From NCBI RefSeq assembly GCF_026262505.1, contig NC_067208.1:12967962-13031961 (forward strand): 64,000 bases of DNA, in the 5' to 3' direction. This DNA is from Trichomonas vaginalis G3 (taxonomy: Eukaryota; Parabasalia; Trichomonadida; Trichomonadidae). The notes below the pieces were generated by a model. It did no database searches and had not been told where the DNA came from. It worked only from the letters and a program-made list of their open reading frames with translations. How positions within the stretch are numbered: the stretch's first letter is position 1; every line of letters starts with the position of its first letter. Positions 9,194-16,738 of the stretch are shown here, one piece after another. The translations under genes were made by a program, and so were the position numbers.

Positions 9194-10108
9194 TCACAAG
9201 CGTTTTACATGAATTGTACGATGTATATTTGAAATCCTAAACAGTTTTGTAGCTTCTATTTCTTCTGTCAGTATGTCAAAAGTTTTCACAATGCCGAATG
9301 TTTCTTTATATTTCTTCTTGACATCAGATAGAAGGAAATCGTCAGCTGTTGGATAGTTTTTGTTTAGAAATGTCAACATGTCCATTTTATCTTCTGCTGG
9401 TTTCTCTGCTTCTTTCTTTAAATCTGCATAGTCGTTTCGCATTCTTTCTATCTCTTTGACGGAGTAGTTATATTTCCTCATTGCTGCTTTACATTTTGAA
9501 CATTGTGGGTTCATTTTAGCATTGTACATTGAAATTTGACCTGCTAAAACAACTAAGGCGTCAATGGTTTTCTTTAACTCAAAAGTTGCTGGTTTTATCT
9601 GTTCGTTCCATACTTTACCTCTTTTATCTTTATCTCTTATCTGCCATACACATTTTGCAACTAACGAAACAAAGTTGTCGTAGGTCTTAAATTCTTCAGA
9701 TTTGTATATGTCAGAGATGTTCTTATATAACATATCGCAATCTTTGTCCATGACTTTGTGGTTGCAATGAAATCCAAGAAACTCATAGTTTACCTTACGT
9801 ATGAACTTCTTGGTTTCTACTGAGTCAGTTGCTTTGACTTCTATTTCATCGAATTCTGGAATAGTAAGCTTTTGTTGTTGTATTTCAGGAAGTTTAGGTA
9901 GATGGTCAATAATATCCTGCATTTCATAAAGATATTCTTCATTTGTTTCATCTTTCGCACTACAGTATAAATCTCCTTGGAGAAGTTCTTGCTTTATCTT
10001 CTGGATTTCTGTTTCGAAAGTATATGAAGAAGGAATGAAGCTTTTCATCTCTACTAACATTGAAGTTGGGTTCATGACTAACGAGTTTGGTGAAGTTGTT
10101 GCTAACAT
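9194..10108 (-). CDS. Gene X: conserved Maverick protein with zinc-ribbon-like CxxC (304 aa)
   Basis: Intact open frame from MLATTSPNSLVMNPTSM. Two shorter relatives occur at 43815-44507 and 53833-54525, about 80% identical over the first 210 residues. Seen in the protein: acidic N-terminal helices, a basic Cys/His segment (FLGFHCNHKVMDKDCDM), a CSKCKAAM motif near residue 205 and a C-terminal coiled-coil-like region (VKEIERMRNDYADLKKEAEK). Cys and His spacing suggests metal binding. Not assigned to a named family. It shares the KilA-N cluster leader and operator block, so it is probably co-regulated with those genes. The 3' halves differ completely from unit A/B copies after KKTIDALVV. Confidence 0.7.
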   Translation of the reverse strand: MLATTSPNSLVMNPTSMLVEMKSFIPSSYTFETEIQKIKQELLQGDLYCSAKDETNEEYLYEMQDIIDHLPKLPEIQQQKLTIPEFDEIEVKATDSVETKKFIRKVNYEFLGFHCNHKVMDKDCDMLYKNISDIYKSEEFKTYDNFVSLVAKCVWQIRDKDKRGKVWNEQIKPATFELKKTIDALVVLAGQISMYNAKMNPQCSKCKAAMRKYNYSVKEIERMRNDYADLKKEAEKPAEDKMDMLTFLNKNYPTADDFLLSDVKKKYKETFGIVKTFDILTEEIEATKLFRISNIHRTIHVKRL

Positions 10109-10260
10109 GTTCTTACAATAAAAATAAAAAATATTTTTTTAAAAAAACTAACTTTTTTTATTTCGGGAAAATTCATGAAAATTCAACGGGTGAGAAAAGA
10201 GGTGAAAAAAGAGGTGAGATCTCACCACTTCACCTAAAATATATTTTTGCCGAAAAAAAT
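10109..10260 (-). promoter_or_regulatory. Gene X upstream leader and GGTGAGATCTCACC block
   Basis: On the minus strand, in 5' to 3' order: AAATATATTTTAGGTG, the palindrome GGTGAGATCTCACC (about 10213), repeated CTCACC/TTTTCACC, GAATTTTCATGAATTTTCC, then GTTAGTTTT with an A/T run ending GTAAGAACATG. This is the same order as at 43660-43814 in unit A. Confidence 0.55.
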
Positions 10261-10305
10261 GAGCTTTGGTTGAAAAAACAGGTGGAGCCAAAAGTGGCTC
10301 GACCT

Positions 10306-10866
10306 CAAAACAAGCATTTCGTGAAGAATATACCAACCCGCGGGATTCCGGCGGTTGCTTTTTTATACAAAATTCAACGGGTGAAAGAATACGATGAAGA
10401 AGTCATGACAAAACATAGACAAGAAAGTTCATGACAAAACATATACGATGAAGTCTATTTCCTGTGTTGTTGTCAAAATGTCATGTTGTCACCATTTTCA
10501 AAAAGATGTTAGTTGACCGAGGGACCGAGGGACCGAGGGACCTGGTTCCACCTAAAATATATTTTTGCCGAATTCAAGAGTTTTGGTTGAAAGAATACGG
10601 TGGAGCCAAAAATGGCTCGACCTCAAAACAAGCATTTCGTGAAGAATATACCACCCGCCGGAATTCCGGCGGGTGCTTTTTATACAAAACATTGACGATG
10701 AAGTCTCAACAAAACAAGCATTTCGTGAAGAATATACCAACCCGCGGGATTCCGGCGGGTGCTTTTTATACAAAACATTGACGATGAAGTCTCAACAAAA
10801 CAAGCATTTTGTGAAGAATATACCACCCGCCGGAATTCCGGCGGTTGCTTTTTTTATACAAAATTC
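10306..10866 (+). repeat. Four copies of a GC-rich palindromic repeat (CCCGCCGGAATTCCGGCGGG core)
   Basis: Copies at about 10306-10374, 10623-10690, 10710-10776 and 10796-10866. Each starts CAAAACAAGCATTTCGTGAA, has the 20-bp perfect palindromic core (two copies carry CCCGCGGGATTCCGG variants) and ends GCTTTTTATACAAAA. Two are preceded by a short hairpin, GAGCCAAAAGTGGCTC or its AATGGCTC variant. Every copy is open in the frame reading FREEYT...GGCFLYK. A fifth copy lies in the coding part of the next gene (11328-11384) and a degenerate one at 11609-11658. The 800-bp interval 10109-10910 holds no gene beyond these repeats and the inverted-repeat arm. Confidence 0.85.
10418..10568. repeat. Inverted repeat flanking gene X, right arm
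   Basis: Reverse complement of 8787-8937 (triple GAGGGACC, TCAAAATGTCATGTTGTCAC, CCACCTAAAATATATT). The outer edge touches the second palindromic repeat copy. Confidence 0.8.
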
Positions 10867-10910
10867 AAGAGTTTTGTGTGTTTTCTACGATGATAGAAAA
10901 AATGGTTCAT

Positions 10911-11573
10911 TTACTCACAATATTTTTGTACAAAAAGACCCCAAACTTTTAACCTCTCTTCTGCAGCTTCTAATGAAACTTTAGCGAGTTCATATTCTCT
11001 AAATTCTCTCTTTAAATCTTCTTGTTCCCATTGGTCTAGTTCGTATGGAGAATCTCTATAACCAGAACATATCTCATGTTCATGTTCTATTTGTTTTAAA
11101 CACGTTTTTCTAACTTCTTCTTCGAACAAAGGTTTAGCATTCTCTGCTGTATCTTCAAGTTCTTCTTCATCTAATTTCTCATGAACTTTCTTGTCTATGG
11201 AGTCCAGAATTTTTCCAACTGCTATGCAATATTTTGGAGAAGCCCACATTGCTATATAGTTTGTAAGTCTTGGGTCTACATACGTTCCTCTAACCTGTTT
11301 GATTTCATCGGGAATTCCTGCATTAACATTGTATAAAAAGCACCCGCCGGAATTCCGGCGGGTGGTATATTCTTCACAAAATGCCTTAAAATACTCTTCC
11401 CAGGACTTATTTTCCAACAACTTTCTAAAGTCTTTCCTAAACTGCTGACATATCTTTGTTGCATTTATATAACCATCCTTGTCTCTACGTAAGACTTCAA
11501 TACCGTTGTAAGTGCCTTTTGTGAATGTTTCGCCATTAGATTTGTTCGTGAACGTTTTTGCTTCGACTGTCAT
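10911..11573 (-). CDS. KilA-N domain protein carrying an in-frame palindromic repeat (220 aa)
   Basis: KilA-N protein: GYINATKIC at residues 34-42, then RGTYVDPRLTNYIAMWASPKY at about 95-115. The C-terminal part is highly charged and coiled-coil-like. Between the two KilA-N halves, residues about 64-82 (FCEEYT...GGCFLYN) are encoded by one copy of the GC-rich palindromic repeat found four times just downstream; it adds 19 residues and the frame stays open. The N-terminus is almost identical to the gene starting at 63896, whose corresponding region lies outside the window. The conserved leader lies upstream. The GC content of the insert contrasts sharply with the AT-rich gene. Confidence 0.85.
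   Translation of the reverse strand: MTVEAKTFTNKSNGETFTKGTYNGIEVLRRDKDGYINATKICQQFRKDFRKLLENKSWEEYFKAFCEEYTTRRNSGGCFLYNVNAGIPDEIKQVRGTYVDPRLTNYIAMWASPKYCIAVGKILDSIDKKVHEKLDEEELEDTAENAKPLFEEEVRKTCLKQIEHEHEICSGYRDSPYELDQWEQEDLKREFREYELAKVSLEAAEERLKVWGLFVQKYCE
11328..11384 (-). repeat. Palindromic repeat copy inside KilA-N coding region
   Basis: 57 bp (19 codons) in reverse orientation to the 10306-10866 copies, containing the same 20-bp core and both flanks (GTATAAAAAGC and TATATTCTTCAC). It falls at a position where KilA-N proteins vary in length, between the NATK helix and the GTYV strand. Confidence 0.85.
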
Positions 11574-11722
11574 TTCAGTTCTTACAATAAAAATAAAAAA
11601 TATTTTTTTAAAAAAACCAACCCGCTGTTTTCCGGCGGTTGCTTTTTATACAAAATTCAAGAGGGTGAGAAAAGAGGTGAGAAAACAGGTGAGATCTCAC
11701 CTCTTCACCTAAAATATATTTT
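11574..11722 (-). promoter_or_regulatory. KilA-N leader with palindromic repeat remnant and GATC palindrome
   Basis: Leader (GTAAGAACTGAAATG, A/T run) followed upstream by a degenerate palindromic-repeat copy (11609-11658, with TTTCCGGCGGTTGCTTTTTAT) and a GGTGAGATCTCACCTCTTCACC block (about 11688) that abuts the stop codon of the next gene at 11723. Confidence 0.55.
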
Positions 11723-12583
11723 TCAATACTTTTTCAGCACTTTTCCGTAGTTGTATATGAAAGACAATTCGAGATAAAAGTCATAGTACAATGGTAAAAT
11801 ATGTTGCACGCCATTTGTTGTGAACCAAACTTGAAAGTCAGAGAAACTGTTACTAGGTGGTTCGTAGAATTTAGAAGCAAAGTCATAAAAGTCCTTACCG
11901 ATACATAGAAAACTGTTGTTGCTTGAACTGAAACTTGCATGACACATGACATTTTGAGGGTCAAACACGTTTCTATAAACTGTCAAATCTGCTGGTGGAA
12001 GTATAAATTTAAATGGACCATCTGGTGGTAATGGTTCGTTCTGGTTTAGTAACCGAAGAAATTGTGCCCAAGAACGTTTGTCTACTCCCCAAAATAAAAA
12101 CTCTGTATCTCTTGGAGGGTTAATTTCAATCTTTTGAAATGAAACTGTGGAGTTCATCTTGTCGTATTCTAGCTTCAGATAGTATGTTCCATTTAGTAAA
12201 GAGTGGTATTTTTCTTGAAATTCCCAGTAGTATTTGTTCATTTGAGTTTGAAAGTCATTTAGAGTTTTTTCAAGACTTTCGTCTGAACGAATTGTAAAGA
12301 TTTTCATTTCATCAAATTTTTCTATTAGACCATCAGAGCCTTTATACTGACCGTGAAAATATACTGCGAACATGAATGCATTAGTTCTATTTGAAAACAA
12401 AACTCTTCTAAATCCTATTGCCTTTGCATCTGAAGGACTTTGAAGCCAACGAATTGGATAGTCAAACCTGTAAGCTCCGGATGAAATTTCTTCATCTGAT
12501 ATAGTCCTACCAGCGTTTGTAAAGATATAGTCTAACGGTTTTGTATCTGCTACTTTTGTTCTTTGTTTTTCAACCTGAAGCAT
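11723..12583 (-). CDS. Penton-like / structural Maverick protein (286 aa)
   Basis: Intact frame from MLQVEKQRTKVADTKPL. Paralogous to the plus-strand relic at 19862-20709 (TKPLDYIFTNAG versus TKPLDELFTNVG; YRFDYPIRWLQSPSDAKAIGFRR versus YRFDYPLRWLRDPSVTKAVGFRR). It is more distantly related to 55739-56620 (YTYEYPRHWVEY; SILCLSNYMYSPPKHY versus SFLCIGKDFYDFASKFYEPP). The C-terminal half has alternating strands ending LPLYYDFYLELSFIYNY, like single-jelly-roll virion proteins. I infer a minor virion component, possibly a penton or spike base; two diverged copies within one element suggest specialised roles. Confidence 0.6.
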   Translation of the reverse strand: MLQVEKQRTKVADTKPLDYIFTNAGRTISDEEISSGAYRFDYPIRWLQSPSDAKAIGFRRVLFSNRTNAFMFAVYFHGQYKGSDGLIEKFDEMKIFTIRSDESLEKTLNDFQTQMNKYYWEFQEKYHSLLNGTYYLKLEYDKMNSTVSFQKIEINPPRDTEFLFWGVDKRSWAQFLRLLNQNEPLPPDGPFKFILPPADLTVYRNVFDPQNVMCHASFSSSNNSFLCIGKDFYDFASKFYEPPSNSFSDFQVWFTTNGVQHILPLYYDFYLELSFIYNYGKVLKKY

Positions 12584-12639
12584 TTTATATATGTAAAAAT
12601 ATACTGTTTTAAAAACGTTTTAAAATGGTATGCAATGTT

Positions 12640-14793
12640 TTACTTCATGCAATGTTTTATTTCTGTGCCGTCTTCAAGTATTCCCCAGTACTTACGTTTG
12701 GAGAGGACATGAACTTCGGAAAATACCTTGTCTAGCTTAAAAAAGCCCATCTTTTCACCGACCATTCCCATTTCAATGAGTTTGTTGTATCCTTCTTCGT
12801 TCGTCATGAGTGCATCGATGTTCTCATAGTATACCTTCACTTTGGATTTAACTTCCGAGAAGAATTTGTTGTAGTTGTCGAGGACTGCCTTTGCGAACTG
12901 AGGGTAGGACCAATGTTCGACAATAGGTTTTACTGTGGTTACTAAGCCATTTTGACCTTCGGTGAACTCGTATTTCAAAACAAAAGGAGAAAACCTTTCA
13001 ACAAAGTTGTCGACCTTCTCATAGTGTTTACTCTTCATCTTTTGAGGTTTCTTAATGGAATATCCCCATGTCGAATTCATAAGCAATTTGAGTGTCATTG
13101 CAAGTTTGGGGTTTGAAGCTTTCCTAATATCATACATTTGTTGTATGACTTTTCCAACTGTATAGTTCTTTCCCGGGAACTCACCATCTTCGTTTGGAAT
13201 TCCAGTCGGGATATATTGGACAAACCTCATGTACGCAGCGTTAAGGTCGACATAGTATATCTTTTCATATGAGTCGAACTTGTCGCAACCAATGGGTCCA
13301 GTTCGTGGAAATTCAAGTGAGTCTCTTATCTTTTGAGAAACTTCTCCTGTTATCTCATAAACATCGTCAAAGCAACCTGTTTCATATAAAACCTTCTGAC
13401 CTAACTCTGATGCTCTCCAATACAATTTGACGTCGACTGGATGTCTCAATGGAAGTTTGTTTATAGCATCTTGAAGTTCTTGCAACCTCATTGGAAGTTC
13501 TTCTGGTTCAGGTTGGTATCCGAACAATCCAACTCCTTTTGGAACTGTGTACTTCTTTTGTGCTATAACTTTGTCTGGAACAACTTTTGGTCTTGCTAAC
13601 AATGAAAAGTTTGTTTCGTCTTTTGGTACAAAAGTTTCTGTCAGCTTGTCATCTGGAATTGGTTCCAACAAGCCTTTCTCGAAAAGAATGTTAACAGCTC
13701 TGACAATGTTGCACTTGCCTTTTCCGAACAATGGGTTTGTAAGACTTTCGTTCAACATGAAGTGGTTGTGGACAAGTACAATCTTCAACCATGGCAATTT
13801 GAAGTCAACAACATAGTCGTCATGTGAAGAACCTTTAGCTGTAGGTATGTTGACGCGGATATTGACATTTGCCAACGGTGCAATCTTTGTCAATTGACTT
13901 CTGAGAATGTACCTTGTTTTCACACATGACTCAAGATACTTCATCTTCTCATCTGTAACAAGACCAGAGTTCCTGAGACATGTAAGAATGCAAGGTTCAT
14001 TGACAATTTTTTCAATTGAATTGTAAATTCCATACCTTGTTAAGTCAATGTCAGACTTATTTCTGAAGGGGAAGTATCCAGCATGTTGTCTGACTGCTTG
14101 AGGGTTAGGTTGTAACCATTCGAACTTCACGCTTGCAATTCCTTCAATTGCATTCAAAATATCTGAGTCGGAGTCAAACATTTGTTCTCTCTTTGTAGTC
14201 TTGAAAGCGTCAAGAAGTTGTGCGGCTGTTGTGACATTGCCATGTGCATAGTAAATATGACCATCCAAATCTTTTACGGTTAGTCTGAGATTGTATCCTT
14301 TCTTATTTCCGTCTTGTATGGCAGCAAGTACACCCATGAAGCCTTCTTTGTTCTTTCCTTTGTCAAAGTTTACTGTAAAGGTTCGACCAGATGTAATTTT
14401 ACTTCTAACTTCACGATACTTTTCATATGCATATCTTGTTCTTTCCATGGGAGCATGTGTGTCTTCACCTTTTCCTTTTTTCCTTCTCAAAGGATGCAAT
14501 TGTTCGTCATGTTTCCAGTAGAACCTGGCAAAGCCGTCGTGTCCTTCAACTTGAGGTTCATTAACATCGAAAGGCATGTCCATAAGACGTTCTTCTTCTA
14601 ACCTCTCTAATCTGTTTGGATAATTTGCGCGTGCTGTTTCTAAGTCCATTTCGTAGCGAAGACCAGACAGTTTGTCATAGACTTTTATGGGTCTTCCCTT
14701 CCTATATTTAAACTTCTTTGAAACTCCCCAACCATATCTTTCTAACTCTGCTTTTATTCTAGCAGATTTTCTATCCATTCTATATGGGGGCAT
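12640..14793 (-). CDS. Family B DNA polymerase, protein-primed Polinton type
   Basis: Replicative DNA polymerase of the element. Start chosen at MPPYRMDRKSARIKAEL (14793), because the frame upstream runs through the A/T leader into the neighbouring gene. Palm-domain motifs are seen in the expected order in the C-terminal third: IYYVDLNAAYMRFVQYIP (motif A region, about residue 515), LKLLMNSTWGYSIKK (motif B, Asn-Ser with Gly-Tyr), a following strand with VKVYYENIDAL, then MGFFKLD and KRKYWGI as in the thumb-side KxY region. The basic N-terminus (RKSARIKAELERYGWG, KFKYRKGRPIKVY) suits DNA or terminal-protein contact. Family assignment is firm from motifs and context; the 717-aa length is on the short side for Maverick PolB. 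Confidence 0.85.
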   Translation of the reverse strand: MPPYRMDRKSARIKAELERYGWGVSKKFKYRKGRPIKVYDKLSGLRYEMDLETARANYPNRLERLEEERLMDMPFDVNEPQVEGHDGFARFYWKHDEQLHPLRRKKGKGEDTHAPMERTRYAYEKYREVRSKITSGRTFTVNFDKGKNKEGFMGVLAAIQDGNKKGYNLRLTVKDLDGHIYYAHGNVTTAAQLLDAFKTTKREQMFDSDSDILNAIEGIASVKFEWLQPNPQAVRQHAGYFPFRNKSDIDLTRYGIYNSIEKIVNEPCILTCLRNSGLVTDEKMKYLESCVKTRYILRSQLTKIAPLANVNIRVNIPTAKGSSHDDYVVDFKLPWLKIVLVHNHFMLNESLTNPLFGKGKCNIVRAVNILFEKGLLEPIPDDKLTETFVPKDETNFSLLARPKVVPDKVIAQKKYTVPKGVGLFGYQPEPEELPMRLQELQDAINKLPLRHPVDVKLYWRASELGQKVLYETGCFDDVYEITGEVSQKIRDSLEFPRTGPIGCDKFDSYEKIYYVDLNAAYMRFVQYIPTGIPNEDGEFPGKNYTVGKVIQQMYDIRKASNPKLAMTLKLLMNSTWGYSIKKPQKMKSKHYEKVDNFVERFSPFVLKYEFTEGQNGLVTTVKPIVEHWSYPQFAKAVLDNYNKFFSEVKSKVKVYYENIDALMTNEEGYNKLIEMGMVGEKMGFFKLDKVFSEVHVLSKRKYWGILEDGTEIKHCMK

Positions 14794-14821
14794 TTTTATA
14801 AAAATAAAAAAATATACTGTT
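14794..14821 (-). promoter_or_regulatory. Short leader before polB
   Basis: Minus strand AACAGTATATTTTTTTATTTTTATAAAA then ATG. The HNH gene stop is at 14822, so only 28 bp serve as spacer and promoter. Confidence 0.4.
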
Positions 14822-15406
14822 TTAAAATGGTATGCCATATAGCTTCTTGAATTTGTTAAGAAGTATTTGAACGTTTTTTCCATCTGTATCTCTAGTGTTT
14901 ACATAAGCATAGCCTGCCTTAGTAAAATATACTTGTAATTTCCTATAGTTTACGCCGGTATAAAAGTAGAAAGAGTCTTGTTCTTCGCTATAGTAGTAAA
15001 ACTCAAACGTATGCTTACCATAGTCTGTAATTTCAATTGTTTCATCTTCTAGTTCGTCGACAAATTCGAATACAATATCTCCAAATTTGCCTATGTTCTT
15101 ATTGTTTTCAGAACAAGTGACCCAACGCAAGTTTTCAAGTCTATTGTCGTTTCTTATATGGTTTATATGGTCTACAAAAGGTAAATTGTTAGGGTTCGGT
15201 ATAAAATGAGTTGCAATGACAACATGTTTAAAATAGTTTTTTCCACTCATCTTCATAATAGCATATCCGTCATTTCGCTCCCATCCGCTTAAAACTCTTT
15301 TTGTCTTTTTGTTTCTGACTTCAAATGACTCACAACAGTGAATTTCATATTTCTCATCTAACAAACAAGTTTCCCAACGGTCTTCTCCAACAAACTCAGC
15401 GTACAT
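14822..15406 (-). CDS. HNH endonuclease, NUMOD4-HNH type (194 aa)
   Basis: Free-standing homing-type nuclease. The N-terminal NUMOD4-like region (WETCLLDEKYEIHCCESFEVRN, then the KRVLSGW and DGYAIMKM segments) is followed by the HNH core at about residues 67-102: H67, FVDHINHIRNDNRLENLRWVT, SENN. These match the phage and giant-virus HNH_3 pattern with catalytic His80 and Asn residues in place. The C-terminal domain is not recognised (EFYYYSEEQDSFYFYTGVNYRKLQVYF). It sits directly upstream of polB in the same orientation, a favoured neighbourhood for phage homing nucleases. A partial tandem relic lies at 15451-15550. Confidence 0.85.
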   Translation of the reverse strand: MYAEFVGEDRWETCLLDEKYEIHCCESFEVRNKKTKRVLSGWERNDGYAIMKMSGKNYFKHVVIATHFIPNPNNLPFVDHINHIRNDNRLENLRWVTCSENNKNIGKFGDIVFEFVDELEDETIEITDYGKHTFEFYYYSEEQDSFYFYTGVNYRKLQVYFTKAGYAYVNTRDTDGKNVQILLNKFKKLYGIPF

Positions 15407-15450
15407 TTCAAATAAAATAAAAAAATATTTTTTTAAAAATATTTTGTTTT

Positions 15451-15550
15451 AAATGGTATGCCATTTCATATTTCTCATCTAACAAACAAGTTTCCCAACG
15501 GTCTTCTCCAACAAACTCAGCGTACATTTCAAATAAAATAAAAAAATATT
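15451..15550 (-). repeat. Tandem relic of the HNH gene start and leader
   Basis: About 95 bp repeat the leader and first codons of the HNH gene (compare 15345-15440: ACAAGTTTCCCAACGG and CAAATAAAATAAAAAAATATTT in both). They are joined to a copy of the gene's last codons (GGTATGCCAT). It appears to be a remnant of a second HNH copy left by local duplication. Confidence 0.75.
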
Positions 15551-15557
15551 TTTTTCT

Positions 15558-16142
15558 TTACTTAACATAACCGCCCGCTACCATAAGTCTTTGACGCCAA
15601 CCCATACCAGCTAATGAAGGTTGACTTGGTTTAGTTTGGAAACTAAACTTTGGTTTTGGTTTATCTTCAGTTTTTGGTTTTTCTTCTTCTATTGGTTTTT
15701 CGTCACTTTTCGGTTCATCTGACTTTACCTCACTTGCTGGAACAGTTGTGTCGTCAACATCTTCATAAATGTCATATGCCATTTGTTTTTGTTTTCCTTT
15801 CAACTTTTTGTGTTTGTTGTAAAGTTTAGAATATTTCGACTCTAAGTCAATGAGATGTTCTATAATGAACTGTTGGTCAGTGAAGTAAACTTTTCCATCT
15901 GTTGTCTCTTTAGTTCCTTCAGACTTCAATATTTTATTTGTGAGAGTCTGTTTCTTTTTTGAGATACTAGCCGTTCCATTTTTATGAAAAGTGACTTTGT
16001 AGTTAGGGTTTGTATTTCCAGACCTCACACTTTCTATTATTGAATTTTTCTCTTCATCTGTAAGTTCTTTGACAGGTTTTGACAATGGTTCTGAACTTTT
16101 TGTTTGTGGTGTCAAATCTACCGTTTCAACTTCTTCGGTCAT
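15558..16142 (-). CDS. Charged hypothetical protein (194 aa)
   Basis: Intact frame from MTEEVETVDLTPQTK. Three parts are visible: an acidic N-terminus, a central segment with FTDQQFIIEHLIDLESKYSKLYNKHKKLKGKQKQ (predicted coiled coil), and a Lys/Glu/Pro-rich linker ending in a small hydrophobic tail (SLAGMGWRQRLMVAGGYVK). The architecture resembles scaffold or core-type virion proteins but no family is recognised. It shares the leader TTTTACTGAGATGAAATG with the small gene upstream (16162-16317), suggesting a common promoter element. Confidence 0.65.
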   Translation of the reverse strand: MTEEVETVDLTPQTKSSEPLSKPVKELTDEEKNSIIESVRSGNTNPNYKVTFHKNGTASISKKKQTLTNKILKSEGTKETTDGKVYFTDQQFIIEHLIDLESKYSKLYNKHKKLKGKQKQMAYDIYEDVDDTTVPASEVKSDEPKSDEKPIEEEKPKTEDKPKPKFSFQTKPSQPSLAGMGWRQRLMVAGGYVK

Positions 16143-16161
16143 TTCATCTCAGTAAAAAATT

Positions 16162-16317
16162 TTAGTTTGGTTTGTTTTCAACTGGTTGTTGAGGTTTTTT
16201 AAGTCGGTCTAAAACTTCCTGAGGTATAGGAAGAACTTGACAAACACGTGGTTGTGTAACTGCTGAAAGCCGACAAATCCATCTTGAACCCATTTGTCTC
16301 AATGCTGTATTGTTCAT
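16162..16317 (-). CDS. Small hypothetical protein (51 aa)
   Basis: Short frame MNNTALRQMGSRWICRLSAV...QQPVENKPN. It is supported by the leader AATTTTTTACTGAGATGAA directly before its ATG, identical to that of the 194-aa gene at 16142. Basic N-terminal half, Pro/Gln-rich tail; function unknown. The stop is 20 bp from the next gene start. Confidence 0.5.
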   Translation of the reverse strand: MNNTALRQMGSRWICRLSAVTQPRVCQVLPIPQEVLDRLKKPQQPVENKPN

Positions 16318-16336
16318 TTCATCTCAGTAAAAAATT

Positions 16337-16738
16337 TTACATTCCCCACGTTTGAGGCGGTTGAGGTTGGTTGTTGTTTACCCACTGTTGTGCATGGTTA
16401 TATCCTCTGTTAAAGAATCTTTCACCTTGGTCCATATAGTGCCCTGCTTGGTTATAGTAGTCATTTGCTTTGTTATAGTAGTTTCCTGCTTGTCTTCCTA
16501 CATTGTCCATCCATCCTTGAACTTTTCCTCTTGTTTCAGGATTTGGAATAAGATTTGCTGCATCTCGTGCTACCTCCCAACCTTTCTGTACAGTTTGTAT
16601 AATAGGTTGTGCTTTCTCTTTAAGTATACCTAATGTACTCAAAATCTTCCTTCCAACTCCAAATACACCTCTGGCTATTGTTCCCACTGCGGGTAAAAAT
16701 CTAGATGCGACTCCTGCTAATGCGCCAAATAAACCCAT
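16337..16738 (-). CDS. Amphipathic small virion-type protein (133 aa)
   Basis: Starts MGLFGALAGVASRFLPAVG, a Gly/Ala-rich amphipathic or membrane-active N-terminus, followed by a second amphipathic helix and a Tyr/Asn/Gln-rich tail (NYYNKANDYYNQAGHYMD, ending PQPPQTWGM). The organisation recalls membrane-lytic minor virion proteins such as adenovirus pVI, but there is no sequence proof. Similar short amphipathic starts are seen at 20712-20953 (MGFFSSIGNFFRRVGRGIW) and in the unit A/B genes at 44969 and 54986 (MVAWAALGAMGTKALAFG). It starts 16 bp from the divergent integrase gene. Confidence 0.55.
   Translation of the reverse strand: MGLFGALAGVASRFLPAVGTIARGVFGVGRKILSTLGILKEKAQPIIQTVQKGWEVARDAANLIPNPETRGKVQGWMDNVGRQAGNYYNKANDYYNQAGHYMDQGERFFNRGYNHAQQWVNNNQPQPPQTWGM

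Noticed and set aside
10464-10984. Short plus-strand frames containing FREEYT...GGCFLYK
   Set aside because: These are translations of the free palindromic repeat copies, without start context or other coding signal.
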